From: Gerris lacustris | Taxonomy: Eukaryota; Arthropoda; Insecta; Hemiptera; Gerridae | Assembly: GCA_951217055.1 (NCBI GenBank) | Contig: OX578284.1 | Location: 47,667,177-47,731,176, forward strand | Length of the DNA: 64,000 nucleotides | Direction of reading: 5' to 3' | Shown here: in pieces, positions 1-11,084 of the stretch | Numbering within the stretch: the first letter of the stretch is position 1 | Layout: the number at the start of each line of letters is the position of its first letter | Program-made: the position numbers and the translations under genes | The notes under the pieces: generated by a model | What the model saw: the letters and a program-made list of their open reading frames with translations, nothing else | Told to the model about the DNA's origin: nothing | Database searches by the model: none

Positions 1-734
1 GATGAAACTGGAATTCTGAAGTACAAAGAATATGCAGTTGTTTTTTCAAAAAAAATGCCAACAGGAGGTGGTTAGATAATGGGCCTTTTTTAAAAATTGA
101 AAAATAAGTCGGCCAAGCAGGACAGTTGGTACTTCTATACAAAGGTATAGATAATGAACGAAGATATTAAAAATGAAGATGGGGCGTTCAAAATAAAGTC
201 TTAATTATTTAGGTTTGTGTAACTTATTGTTTATTAATTTTAATGCGCGCACATCATTATCTAAATTGTATTACTTCATTTTTTTCAATATGTATTTATA
301 TTTTGTTGTTAAATAAAGATCATATACAGAAAAGTCGTAACAGAATAGCAGAAGGTGTTACCCGGGTTGTACATGCAGTTTTAGTTAATTTTTTAGTCGT
401 TTTAAGTAGCCAACAGTGATGATTATGAAGTACTATTCTGTAAAGTACTATTAATGTCACCAACAAGTTGACCTACACTTTCTGATACATTATATTATTC
501 CGTGGAGCAACAGCCAGTAGAAGGCTTAGGCCTGCAAAGGATTTATATAGAACTATATATTATATACTAGGCATCGCGTGTCTTCATTGAAGCGAGCATA
601 TTGCAGTAAATACTGATTTTTAAGGAATTCATTAATCATGATGAGTGGAAGAGGGTAGTGTGGGGTAGAGTGGGTGTACCTATTACAAAGCTCACCTTCT
701 TCCTAGATAAACCTAATACTATAAAATACCCCTA
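1..734. other. AT-rich DNA, nothing recognised
   Basis: No reading frame, structured RNA or repeat could be recognised here. It lies downstream of the terminal exon of the minus-strand gene, so it is probably intergenic. Confidence 0.5.
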
Positions 735-1200
735 TAATAGCTATTTACGTCCCTAGAGCGTTATTACAGGCCGAGGACGAAGTGTGAAAGCACGAGTGGG
801 TTTAACGCCCGAGGCCTGTCATGTCGCTTACTGCTCGTGGTGCGTACACTATTTTATCGCCCACCACATGTAAACTAATTACTAAAAATGCAATTTATTT
901 TGCCGTAATCTTCAAAACAATAAATGCATATTAAGTTTACATCAGTACCAAAACCAACCGCAGTTATAAAAATATTGATTGTTACTAATTGAACAGCTGA
1001 CGCTGAGAACGACTAGCGATTCCTGCACGCCGCGGCCCGGCCAGGAAGCGGCCGCTTCTCGAACTACTAGCGGCCCTGTAAAGATAAAGCATGCATTTTT
1101 ACAGGCCCCAGGACTGTCAAATGGAACTTTACCGGCCGCTCAGGATAGGAATGTTTACAAGTGGAGGGCGATAAAGAATATTAACCACCCGCAGTAGCTT
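735..1200. other. GC-rich patches with ACAGGCC direct repeats
   Basis: Two GC-rich islets (about 745-870 and 1010-1160) stand out from AT-rich surroundings. TTACAGGCC occurs near 764 and again near 1098, and short inverted pieces of it (GGCCTGT near 813) lie between. This looks like a small repeat or MITE-like fragment. The 72-codon open frame across 979-1197 has no recognisable domain and is not called a gene. Confidence 0.3.
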
Positions 1201-1394
1201 TTAAACTATTATTATAAATTCATCACATCACTACACAAAAACTCCAGCTTGTATTAAATAGAAAATTTACACACTTGTTTTAATTGTACTACAAAAGATT
1301 TATTTGTAGTTTTATTAAAATCGATACGTTAGAACTTAAGATATTGGTAAAAACTTTTATTTCTCTTTTTAAAAATTTACATTCGATTTAAATA

Positions 1395-2022
1395 TTACTA
1401 TGTTTTTATTAGCTTGTATTCTTGTTTGTTTGTTTGTTTGTTTGTCCGGTACAAATCTGGCAATCGATTTCTAACTAACTTCCCGAATAGCTAGACATTT
1501 GAAACTTTTAGCATAGCTCAGAACACGATGACAATGCATTATTTTAATACTTTTAGCCATCTTTGAGCAGAATTTAATTAGTTTTCAGCAAATTTTGCTG
1601 TGCGGAAAGTGAGTTCGGAAAAAATCCGCAAGTTATTTTATTTGTTTTGCCATATCCAATATTTACGCAATCTTCATTTTGACGGGTCTCAAATTTGTGA
1701 TAGATAAACATTGAATGACAGCAAAAGAGGAAATATCGATTATATTATTTATCGATTATATTATTTCAAATATATCGATGGCATGCTTTAGATTTGGTGT
1801 TGGGGAGGTCCGTTGTACAAAGATTTATCCTTTTATAGGTTTAAGATCAGGTCTCTGCGGATGGCTGCCATTTATGTGAAGTAAATAAATTCGGAACTAT
1901 TTTTTTTCACTAACATTATATATTATATAACAATAACAATTATATTATCAACATTACATACGATTCAACAGAAAATTTAAAAACGTAGTATATAAAAAGT
2001 TCTTTTTATCTTGAAATTATTT
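1395..2022 (+). repeat. Interspersed ~630-bp repeat, copy 1 (partner at 30058-30690)
   Basis: This segment is closely similar along its length to 30058-30690. Both begin with TTACTA(T/C)GTTTTTATTAG, then a (TTTG)n run, then CCGGTACAAATCTGGCAATC, and both end with CTTGAAATTATT. No coding capacity or terminal inverted repeats were seen. It is a dispersed repeat of unknown class. Confidence 0.75.
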
Positions 2023-2200
2023 TGTTATCACTTCATAGTGGTGTCACTGTTGGTTTTACTGAAAAAATGTTTGTCTCTTCAAATAGAAAGAAAGTAGAAT
2101 CACTTCCCGTCCTAAAATTCCAATTGTAAATTTGAAGATCACGCTTACGCGAGCGTTGTTGGGCGAATAACATTGTCCAACGAGCTCGTCCTAGGATATG
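2023..2200 (-). repeat. Fragment of hairpin-ended repeat family (body type C)
   Basis: The segment matches the body of the copies at 36400-36600 and, inverted, 37230-37460. Shared landmarks are a GTCACTGTTGGTTTTACT string, TTTGTCTC, and CGAGCTCGTCCT, which is CGAACTCGTCCTGGGC in other copies. The hairpin end is missing. Confidence 0.6.
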
Positions 2201-2236
2201 ACTAAATAGAGAGGTCGAAAGTAACTGTATTAAATA

Positions 2237-2242
2237 TTTATT
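2237..2242 (-). promoter_or_regulatory. Candidate poly(A) signal of the PPxY gene
   Basis: AATAAA on the minus strand lies about 150 nt past the stop codon at 2393-2395. The position is right, but the motif is common by chance in such AT-rich DNA. The implied 3' UTR is 2243-2392. Confidence 0.3.
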
Positions 2243-2392
2243 TATAAAGTAAAATGAACAATTAGCTGATAGAATTTTACATGAAATTTGGCAAAGTTAA
2301 CTTCGATATTTAAGTTATAATTGCAAGGTGCGCGTGTCAGAAGGTGTAAGTTAGAAGGGATAAAGTTTACTTAATAATGTAGTGAAAATAAG

Positions 2393-2636
2393 CTAGTATG
2401 AAGAGGAAACAGGTTGATTGTAATTAGACACGGTGTAAGTGTTAGTTACCTCAGCATAGGGCGGGGGCTGGTTGAAGGACGAACATCTCGAGTAGTGAGG
2501 TGGATGACAGCAAGAGTCAGGAGTAGGAGGCTCGGTATGTGACACCCTGTGACGGGAGGAGGGCGCCCTAGAGGAACTCTTCCTTTTCCATAGACCACAT
2601 CCACAGCCGCATACCACAGCAAACCCAACCACACAC
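2393..2636 (-). CDS. Terminal exon of a PPxY-tailed single-pass membrane protein (WBP1/VOPP1-like)
   Basis: The exon is read on the minus strand from an AG acceptor (TTGTTGTAG, cut after 2637). Its first base completes a TGG codon begun by the exon at 43971-44075. It encodes the end of a hydrophobic, Cys/Gly-rich membrane segment (CVVGFAVVCGCGCGLW), a basic stop-transfer patch (KRK), a Ser/Arg linker, and a cytosolic tail with PPHY and PPPYAEV. It ends at a stop codon after SSSY. PPxY motifs bind WW domains, including those of Nedd4-type ubiquitin ligases. Small Cys-rich membrane proteins with PPxY tails are typical of the WBP1/VOPP1 group; membership is inferred from layout, not alignment. 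GC content is clearly above the flanks, as expected for coding DNA. The acceptor's pyrimidine tract is weak, which is the main doubt. Confidence 0.6.
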
Positions 2637-2649
2637 CTACAACAAATGT

Positions 2650-3611
2650 TTGCCTTATGCTTAACAACCTCTTATCTAGTATTAGCTCTCTAATATTAGA
2701 TCACAAGTATGCTTAATTAAAATAGTCAACATACTTCACCTTTCAGAAAATCGAACCCAAAATATATTTGGTGTTGATTTTAGAATAGGACTGAAGAGAC
2801 GGCTATAATAATATTATTAGCCATCCCATTTTTTAGTTTCCCTCACCTTCTCCGAAGGTATATAGGAAAAGTATTGTTATTTCAAAAAAATGTTCAGGGT
2901 TTCTTTGCTGTTCCCTTTATATTTATTATAAAAACTTTTTATTAAATTTTAAAAAGGTGTTATTTCATCCGATTAATTGGGATATCTTCAAACCTATTTA
3001 TGAATTTTAACGATATTTCTTATTTAGAAATCTTGTTTGTTAGTAAATTGTCTCGTGTGATCAGGGCAAAATGCCTGAATAGAGCTCAATCAGCTGAGTC
3101 AGTTGATCATCTATCTTTACTAATCGGTAAAGAAAATTTCTAAAAAAGAAACATCATGAATTCATAACGAGGTTTAAAGAAAACCTAATTAAGGGATGAA
3201 AAAATGTCACCTTTAGAAAAAAAATAAAAATAAATAAAAAGAGTTCATATTAATCAACCCTCAAGACAAATAAAATTAGGGTAAAACTAAAGAATATGAT
3301 GCGGTTTTTAGAAAATATGACGGGCCCACTCCAACGAATCATTTTGACTAAGAGATATAAACTCTCCTATGATCAAATCATACATATATAATTTCTCAAA
3401 TGTAATCAAACAAATGTACTGTTTGACAAAGGAATATAATCTCTCAAGTGTATAAATTAAGCAAAGTTGTGCCATTAAGCGATTCTCGACCGTATCATCT
3501 CCTTCAGTTTATCCATAAAAGCTAATCAATAAAATAAAATTATTCAATTAGCCATTAATTAATAAAATAAAATAATTAATCGATTAATTAAAAATTAAAT
3601 AGAATGCGCTT
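2650..3611. other. AT-rich intronic DNA, nothing recognised
   Basis: No repeat partner, coding region or strong secondary structure was found in this stretch. Confidence 0.4.
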
Positions 3612-4194
3612 ATAGTCCACAGGCCACCATAAGAAGTGAGTCGCTGATTGATAAAGTTTTCTTACCTTATGGAATCGCTTATATATGCCGTGTCCACCGA
3701 TGAATTGGGTATATGGCAACTGGGCGCTGGGCCATTTCTTTTTTATTGACATGCCAAACATGCCCCTCTGCGGGATCATTGAAAAGAGATAGATCAAGTT
3801 TTGATTTTCATAGGATCGTTTAATTAAATTATTTAAAAAACAGTGGTACACGTGGCCACCGATAAGAGTGGGCCGTTTGGGGTGGCCACCGCCCCAAACA
3901 TGTCGCTCTGCGAGGACGTTGAAAAGAAAACGGCCCACTCGTATCGGTGGCCACCTTTACCACTGTTTTTGAAATAATTTAATTAAACGATCCTGTGAAA
4001 ATCAAAACTTTATCTATCTCTTTTCAATGTTCCCGCAGAAGGGCAAGTTTGGCATGTCAACAAAAAAGAAATGGCCCAGCGCCCAGTTGCCATATACCCA
4101 ATTCATCGGTGGACACGGCATAAATAAGCGATTCCATAAGGTAAGAAAACTTTATCAATCAGCGACTCACTTCTTATGGTGGCCTGTGGACTAT
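3612..4194. repeat. 583-bp near-perfect palindrome (foldback element)
   Basis: ATAGTCCAC at 3612-3620 pairs with GTGGACTAT at 4186-4194, and complementarity continues inward through arms of about 280 bp. Landmarks on both arms are the AGTGAGTCGCTGATTGATAA block, the CCAGCGCCCA/TGGGCGCTGG block, and GTGGCCACCGATA next to GGGCCGTTT. The unpaired centre (about 3880-3925) holds its own small palindrome around GGTGGCCACC. The arms differ at a few bases. No transposase is present. The 116-codon frame at 3588-3938 runs across one arm and is not a gene. Confidence 0.85.
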
Positions 4195-4214
4195 TAGTAT
4201 TAACTTGAACTAGT

Positions 4215-4375
4215 TAATAGTTAGCCACTTCAGACATCAAACCTCTAAATATGTACCACAGAAGAGGGTGTGGTCATTAATAAACTATATAAATCAGAGT
4301 GCCAAAGCGTGGGGAAAGAGAACCCTTGAGGGGGTATTCCGAAGTCTGAATTATTGAGCATTAAATAAATTTGAC
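4215..4375 (-). repeat. Diverged copy of the tRNA-derived SINE found intact at 23011-23308
   Basis: The block from AGCCACTTCA through TATATAAATCAGAGTG matches the body of the SINE at 23011-23308 in order, including the CCACTTCA(C/G)ACATCA string and the tail of the tRNA-like head. The copy is eroded, and its B-box is no longer clear. Confidence 0.5.
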
Positions 4376-5046
4376 AGTAATGGGCCATAAAAGCATGAAA
4401 TCATTAATGTGCCATATGACGCTAGTAAGCTACATGCCACAATTATTGACAGACTCTTTCTATTTTATTATTTTTCATTTTTTAGATTACTGCGAAAAAT
4501 GTGACAAAATATGCTAAATGGATTTTAACTATGCTAAAATGGATTAATTAAGTTATAACTTATTCCTGATTAGAAGTAATAAAAATAAGTAGAGCTTAGT
4601 AACCAAAAATACTGTGATTTTATATTAACCAAATAATATAGTCCTACGATCTATCGAGGTAATCGGTAGCTTGTAAATCTACAAGTTTCTACTTGTAACT
4701 ACTTGAAATGTACATATTTGAACAAGTTAGTTTGCTAGTTTTAATGCTCTATAAGGCTAAGTTATAGCAGCAGTGGATTTTCTTCAACAATATATACTTA
4801 AAACTTCTTAACTAGAAACCCTTAGATAGGATATTGCAATACCCAAAGTTTCTATTCAGTTAGAAGAGAAATACATGTAACATTTAACATAGTATTGTCA
4901 TTTCGTTGTGTATCCTATAAATCATTAAGTTTAACAAAGCTCATTCATCTTAATAGTGGTAAATAGTTAATATGATATTTTATGTAACGTAAAAATATAG
5001 AACCTAATTTAATAAATCCTTAGTAGGTATTTTAGTATAAAAAAAA
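4376..5046. other. AT-rich intronic DNA, nothing recognised
   Basis: Nothing was recognised apart from low-complexity AT-rich sequence. Confidence 0.4.
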
Positions 5047-5630
5047 CGGTCCGAGACAACTCAGAATAACTTTCTCATACAAGAGAACATAATTACCTGG
5101 TCCAGTATTTTCTATTTATTAGTTGTTAGAGTTTTCGTAATTAAATTTCATTATTATTGTATATTGTATTATAATTTACCATAAAAAATAACTTCTCCCC
5201 AGCGGGGATTCGAAACCGGCCTCTCACCGTCCACGTTTAAAGCTATTTTCTCAGGAACTAGATTTTTCCCGGGAAAACAACATATATGGTTTAATTTGTC
5301 TTTAAATGGATTGAATTTTAGAATATTTCACTCAAAATCGTCGAAACCATTTTCAAGACATCAGCTTTTTCAGAGTTTTTGGGGACAGCGCTCTCAAATG
5401 TAGTGCTTAAATTCATTTCTCACCTCGGGGTATAATTTTTCTGAACTTATCCATGCAAATTTCAACAAAATTGGCCCAGCAGTTTAGGCTCTACGCGGCT
5501 GCACAGACTACAGACAAACATTTTTTAAAAACCACTTTTTTGGGCTAGGAGAACCTGCAAACTTGTAAATCTATCAAAGTCTAAAAATCAGATTTTCGCG
5601 ATATCGCAATTCTTTCTCTTTCTATAAATT
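5047..5630 (-). repeat. Repeat family B, copy with internal tRNA-like B-box
   Basis: Read on the minus strand, this matches 51415-51990 over most of its length: CCGGGAAAAATCTAGTTCCTGAG, the tRNA-like GGTTTCGAATCCCCGC, and an end at TTGTCTCGGACCG. The upstream part carries AGGCTCTACGCGGCTG-type and CAGACAAAC strings, as do other copies. It is probably a Pol III-type retroposon; the family name is unknown. Confidence 0.65.
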
Positions 5631-6709
5631 ACGTAGAGGGCAAAGGGCTGCTACAGGCCACAGGGCTTATGACACGACTCAGGGAGAGTGTGTGCTCCAT
5701 TAGCAGTATAAACATTACTATGGACAATGCAACTAGCTAGTTACATTTGAGCTAACCATTTGTATGGCGATGGTGAGTAGACACCAAGCGTGGGACCTTT
5801 TGCCGGAGTCTGGAATCGACCCAATTGTATATGTTCCGAAATCGAAAACATACAATTATACATTAATATACATTGGATTAATATATTTTAAACAATCAAA
5901 TTTCTTTATTGACATTACGCACAGAACATTTAATACTTGACATCAAAATAAATAATGTTCATTATGCGGCACTTCTTTAGATTGTTACTCCCCTTATAAA
6001 AAATTGCTTGCATACAAGTCTGCAAAGCAGTGAGACATTTTCATGTAACGCTTTTTGGTGTCGTTTTTTGGTAACGCTTTTCGAGTTTATGTGCTAAGTA
6101 AAGATGAAAATATAAAAAAATTCAGCGTGCAGATTCTTGCGTTTGTAAATTAAGAATTAAATCGAACATATGTAGTGCATGAAGGAAGAAAGTAGGTACT
6201 TTTCTTCTATTCCAGTTTATTAAGAAGTAACCTTTTAGCTTATTCACCCATATTTTTATAATAAATGCAAAAAATATAGTTTAACAAAAGTACAAAATAA
6301 TAATGTCACAAATAAATTTTATAGCAATAAAATTCTAAGGGTTATGGCGTTTGTCCGATGCAAATCGGAGCAGTCGCACAGAAGTTGTAGTTGGGGGGGG
6401 GGGGGGGGGGGGCTGGTGAGCGACTACTGGAGTGGTAGTGAGAAGCGAAGAGAGTGATACGTGGTAGGTAGCCGATCGGGAGGGCAGGGGTGGGTAGGCC
6501 CTACCAAGCGCGGTAGTGGGGGACACTATACGTACCTAGAGCGGGCAGACTCGATTGAACACCTCCTATATCTTCCTAACTCCCTATTCCTATATATTCC
6601 CTATTCGTGTAACGATAGTTTTTGGAAACACTTTTCGAGGTTATGTCCCATAGCCAAGACATGAAAATGTCAAACGTAGTCCAAGTAGCGCATTCATTCA
6701 TTCTTTGGA
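5631..6709. other. Mostly unremarkable; contains a G20 homopolymer
   Basis: An uninterrupted run of 20 G (6393-6412) is the only distinct feature. The stretch 6420-6560 is somewhat GC-rich, but its open frames have no recognisable content. Confidence 0.45.
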
Positions 6710-6960
6710 TGCAGTAGACCTACTCACCGAGTATGGATTACGTACCCCATTACGATGTAATCGTAAATGGGTAGCTACTTAAGTAGCTACCCATAAATTA
6801 CCTGTATAGTAAAATGGCCGGTGGTGAATGTTAATTATACTGTTTATACAGCTGATGGGCGACACGTGTCACCCCTAACATTATATAGATAATTAGGTAA
6901 AATCCTTTTGGCAGACTTAACCCCACGGGTTGCAGGCTGCTGGCACTGATTTTTATTATT
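6710..6960 (+). repeat. Diverged SINE body (same family as 46440-46590) with a perfect palindrome
   Basis: From GTTAATTATACTGTTTATACAG through TTTGGCAGACTTAACCCC it matches the SINE body at 46440-46590 (ACTGATGG, ATTAGGTAAA and CCTTTTGGCAG in order). Just upstream, 6767-6794 is a 28-bp perfect palindrome (ATGGGTAGCTACTT and its complement, no loop). Confidence 0.5.
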
Positions 6961-7369
6961 ATCAAAGTAAAAAGGATGGGTATTTCCTAATTTACTTGAG
7001 AATTAATTCTGAAATTTAAATCTAGACTTAAGTATATTTACCCTAAATGAAACATTGTAGAATTAAATTAAACACTTTACATTGTAATTCACGAATAAAA
7101 GTTAAATTAAGTAGTTAATTAAAATGTGTAAAAAACGACGGTAAAAGATTCCTTTTCGTGAGATTTACCTTGTTTTACAAAAACCAAAAAGGAAATTGAC
7201 GAGGGTAGTGTCATTTTAGGTAAATTTTTCTGTGTAATTTCTTAGTGAAAAGTTAAAACAATACTTTCTATTCATTTAACAGAACTCACTTTCCTTCTAC
7301 TTAACACAATTGTTATTTTGCTGATGAAGACTTTCCTTCATCTCATTATGATAATAAAATGTTGAGGGC

Positions 7370-7790
7370 ATTCCTCCTCATAATCAGGATATTATTATAA
7401 TAAAGATTTTCCACCTCATAATCAGGATATTATTATAATAAAGATTTTCTACCTCATAATCAGGATATTATTAAAATAAAGATTTTCTACCTCATTATCA
7501 GGATATTATTATAATAAAGATTTTCTACCTCATAATCAGGATATTATTATAAATAAGATTTTCTACCTCATAATCAGGATATTATTATAATAAAGATTTT
7601 CTACCTCATAATCAGGATATTATTATAATAAAGATTTTCTACCTCATAATCAGGATATTATTATAATAAAAATTTTCTACCTCATAATCAGGATATTATT
7701 GTAATAAAGATTTTCTACCTCATAATCAGGATATTATTATAATAAAGATTTTCTACCTCATAATCAAGATACATATTATCATGAAGAATT
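7370..7790 (+). repeat. 38-bp minisatellite, about 11 copies
   Basis: The tandem unit is CCTCATAATCAGGATATT followed by ATTATAATAAAGATTTTCTA. It occurs about 11 times with a few substitutions and one small deletion. Decaying copies seem to continue to about 7990, where CCTC and TATCA motifs persist with lost periodicity. Confidence 0.9.
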
Positions 7791-10179
7791 TTTCCACCTT
7801 ACCATTTTATTATCAAGGAATAACTTTCTTCCATCTCCCAGGTCATAGTATCACCATGATAAAAATTGCTTAAGAAATTTCTCCTTTTAAAATGATGACG
7901 AGGCCTAGAAATAATATTATAATAAAGGCTTTCCTCCTGGAATTATCAAGGAGAGAATCAAGAAATTATCAAGATCATTATGAAGAAAAGAACCTCCCAA
8001 CTCTTCTCAATATCCCTCTGATGATAAAGATAGAATGGAAAACATTTTTAAATAAATGGAGTGTAATCTTACTTTTGGGCGGAGACCTATAAATAAGTTA
8101 GATAATTCACTATTTATACAAAGTTAAAAGATAAATTAAGCATTGAAGAAACAAAATAAGTGCTGTTAAGAAGGTCCCATGCATGATCTTATACATAGGA
8201 GAAAATAGACACACGTGGAAGAATAGAAGACAACAACATGAAGCAACTGCAAGCTTAAAGGACAACAAAACAGCACTCGCCGAGCACCCAATAGACAAAG
8301 AATTTAATTTTATTAACACTAAAATACTTATTAATAGAACAAATATCAAAAAAGATTGACATTAGAAGCTATGCATACATCTAAATGTAATATTAATTAT
8401 AAAAAAGAGTGTAGATACATAAAAAAAAATATATGCAGGCATTTTGTCAAATTAAAATAGAATAATTATACTTCATCGAAGTATAATTATAAGTCAAATA
8501 GATAAATTAAAACGTATTTTAATTAGAAGTTATGACGATTTTTGATGTTAACCAAAAGTATTAAGAAGGGTAAGAACTATTTTTTTTTTAAATTATTGTT
8601 AATCAAACATAATGTTGAAGTAAAGGAACAGGTACTTCTTTAGATTGTTACTACCCTATGTTTTCTTCGCTTTTTAGAGTATAACTGACTGACTAAATAA
8701 CTATTAAGACAAAGGGATGTTTAGTCCAATTTACTTTAGGACAAATGAATATCACACTTCTGTTTTTATAAGGAGAGTAACACTCTAAAGAAATGCCTAG
8801 AAATAAGTGTTTGATTATATTTTATTATTTGTAGGCGATTTCCTTCCAAGGATTCCTAGCCGTTCCTTTTTAGGATCCGTAGTCAAAAGCAAGCATCCGT
8901 CTGTAACGCACCTGATCTCCGAAAGTACCCGACACATTTATTTGAAACTTTGGAGTAATGATATTGTGCAGTAAGCTTAATCACAGGAAAATTAAAGGGA
9001 AGCCCCCCCCCCCCCAAAAAAAAAATATTTTCTTCAGTTTAGTTTCATTGCACTTACACAATAAAAATGTTAAGGCATTTATTAGAACACGTCATTATAA
9101 TAAATGGGGTTTAAAACTTTTAAATGACCACCATCTTCTAACGGCTTACTTACGATTATACTGGTTAACGAACCCTTCTTATTTTTTAAATTGTCAACAG
9201 TCCCTTTGTGTTTGCTGAAAAAATATACTTGGCCAATTTATTTATATATCCCAAAAGACCCACAATGTTCAATAATAAGATGTTAACTGTATTCGTTAGA
9301 TAATATTTCGACTGATAAATCATAATTGTGTTGTAGAAAATCGCAATCGAAGTAACTGCCATGGGTTTTAACATACCAATGCAAAAATCGATAACAAATC
9401 GAGTTGATAATCGCAAGAGACGAGCCCTTTTATATTTTTTTCTAACTCCTCTGACAATAAAATAAAATTATTCTAAACCAATTCTGAACTCAACACTTAA
9501 AGATTCAATATTTATTCATCCCATTTATTTATTTAATATTCAAGATATAAATTTTTTGAGTTTTAAGATGACAATTTATTCTAAACTAAACAATTTATTT
9601 CCATTTTTCTAAAGGACTATTTACTCTTTCCTCTCTGTTAACATCTGAAGACCTTAACAAAAAAAAAAAAAAGTGAAAAAACGAAAATTGTAGTATTTTC
9701 AACAAATTACTACGTTTCTATGAATTTTCAAAACCAAAACAGTTTTGGTATTGAAAACCCCATGGAAACGGTAATTTCAAAACGTTTTGAGTTCAAGGAC
9801 GCAATAGCAAATTTTTGGTTTTGAAAAAATAGCATGGTATTGAGTGAAAATAGAATTGAGACATGCGTGGTAGGCATGAGCAGAGGTATTATAACCTGAA
9901 TTACTACGGTACTATAACTAGTCTGGGAGTTTATAGTTTTCAAAATTGTTGTTAAAACTGTTTTGGAAACTTCTCAAGGAAACACTTTTGGTTTGAAACC
10001 GAAACATTTTTCCTAACTTTTTGAAAACTCATAGAAACGGTGGAATTGTGCTATTAACTTGCTTTTCCGTTTTGTAAATAAAATGCGTGGGGCAACAGTA
10101 TCAATTTATTTTCAAATATAGTTTTGGGTTTATTTTTATAACAATAAATTTCGGTATTTGATTTTTTTTACTAGAGGGG
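7791..10179. other. AT-rich DNA with one perfect hairpin and homopolymers
   Basis: A perfect hairpin with 13-bp arms and a 3-nt loop lies at 8462-8490 (ATAATTATACTTC and its complement). A C13A10 tract lies at 9003-9025. Around 9720-10030, repeated TTTTCAAAAC/GTTTTGAAA strings in both orientations suggest an old inverted-repeat element, but its limits cannot be set. Confidence 0.4.
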
Positions 10180-11084
10180 TGTAACGGGGACGCCAAGTCT
10201 AGAATATTCTAGGAAAGCAGAGTAGATCTTAGGCTAGTAAAGGCACCAAAGAAGTTCTGTAATGGGGAAGCCAATTCTAGAATATTCTAGGAAAGCAGAG
10301 TAGATCTTAGGCTAGTAAAGGCACCAAAGAAGTTCTGTAATGGGGAAGCCAAGTCTAGAATATTCTAGGAAAGCAGAGTAGATCTTAGGCTAGTAAAGGC
10401 CCCAAAGAAGTTCTGTAATGGGGAAGCCAATTCTAGAATATTCTAGGAAAGCAGAGTAGATCTTAGGCTAGCAAAGGCACCAAAGAAGTTCTGTAATGGG
10501 GAAGCCAAGTCTAGAATATTCTAGGAAAGCAGAGTAGATCTTAGGCTAGTAAAGGCCCCAAAGAAGTTCTGTAATGGGGAAGCCAATTCTAGAATATTCT
10601 AGGAAAGCAGAGTAGATCTTAGGCTAGCAAAGGCACCAAAGAAGTTCTGTAATGGGGAAGCCAAGTCTAGAATATTCTAGGAAACCAGAGTAGATCTTAG
10701 GCTAGTAAAGGCCCCAAAGAAGTTCTGTAATGGGGAAGCCAATTCTAGAATATTCTAGGAAAGCAGAGTAGATCTTAGGCTAGCAAAGGCACCAAAGAAG
10801 TTCTGTAACGGGGAAGCAAGTCTAGAATATTCTAGGAAAGCAGGGTAGATCATAGGCTAGCAAAGGCACCAAAGAAGTTCCGTAACGGGGAAGCCAAGTC
10901 TAGAATATTCTAAGAAAGCAGGGTAGATCTTAGTCTAGAAAAGGCCCCAAAGATGTTCTGTAAAGGGAAGCCAAGTCTAGATTATTCTAGGAAAGCAGGG
11001 GAGACAACGCTAGAAAAGGCCCCAAAGATTTCTGTAACGGGGAAGCCAAGTCTAGAATATTTTAGGCTTTGCTTCCCCGATACA
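10180..11084 (+). repeat. 78-bp satellite derived from the LTR/polypurine-tract junction of the Ty3-type element
   Basis: There are about 11.5 tandem units of about 78 bp. Each reads TGTAA(C/T)GGGGAAGCCAA..., a perfect CTAGAATATTCTAG palindrome, GGAAAGCAG...GTAGA, CTTAGGCTAG, AAAGGC, then CCAAAGAAGTTC and the next TGTAA. The first ~65 bp match the start of the LTR at 55122-55388 (reverse complement), and CCAAAGAAG matches the polypurine tract that abuts that LTR. The block opens with TGTAACGGGG and closes with CCCCGATACA, like LTR ends. Middle units alternate (GCCAAGTC with GTAAAGGCCCC, then GCCAATTC with GCAAAGGCACC), giving a 156-bp higher-order repeat. Confidence 0.85.

Noticed and set aside
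3588..3938. 116-codon minus-strand frame
   Set aside because: It covers one arm and the centre of the 583-bp palindrome; the frame follows from the repeat, with no domain or splice signals.
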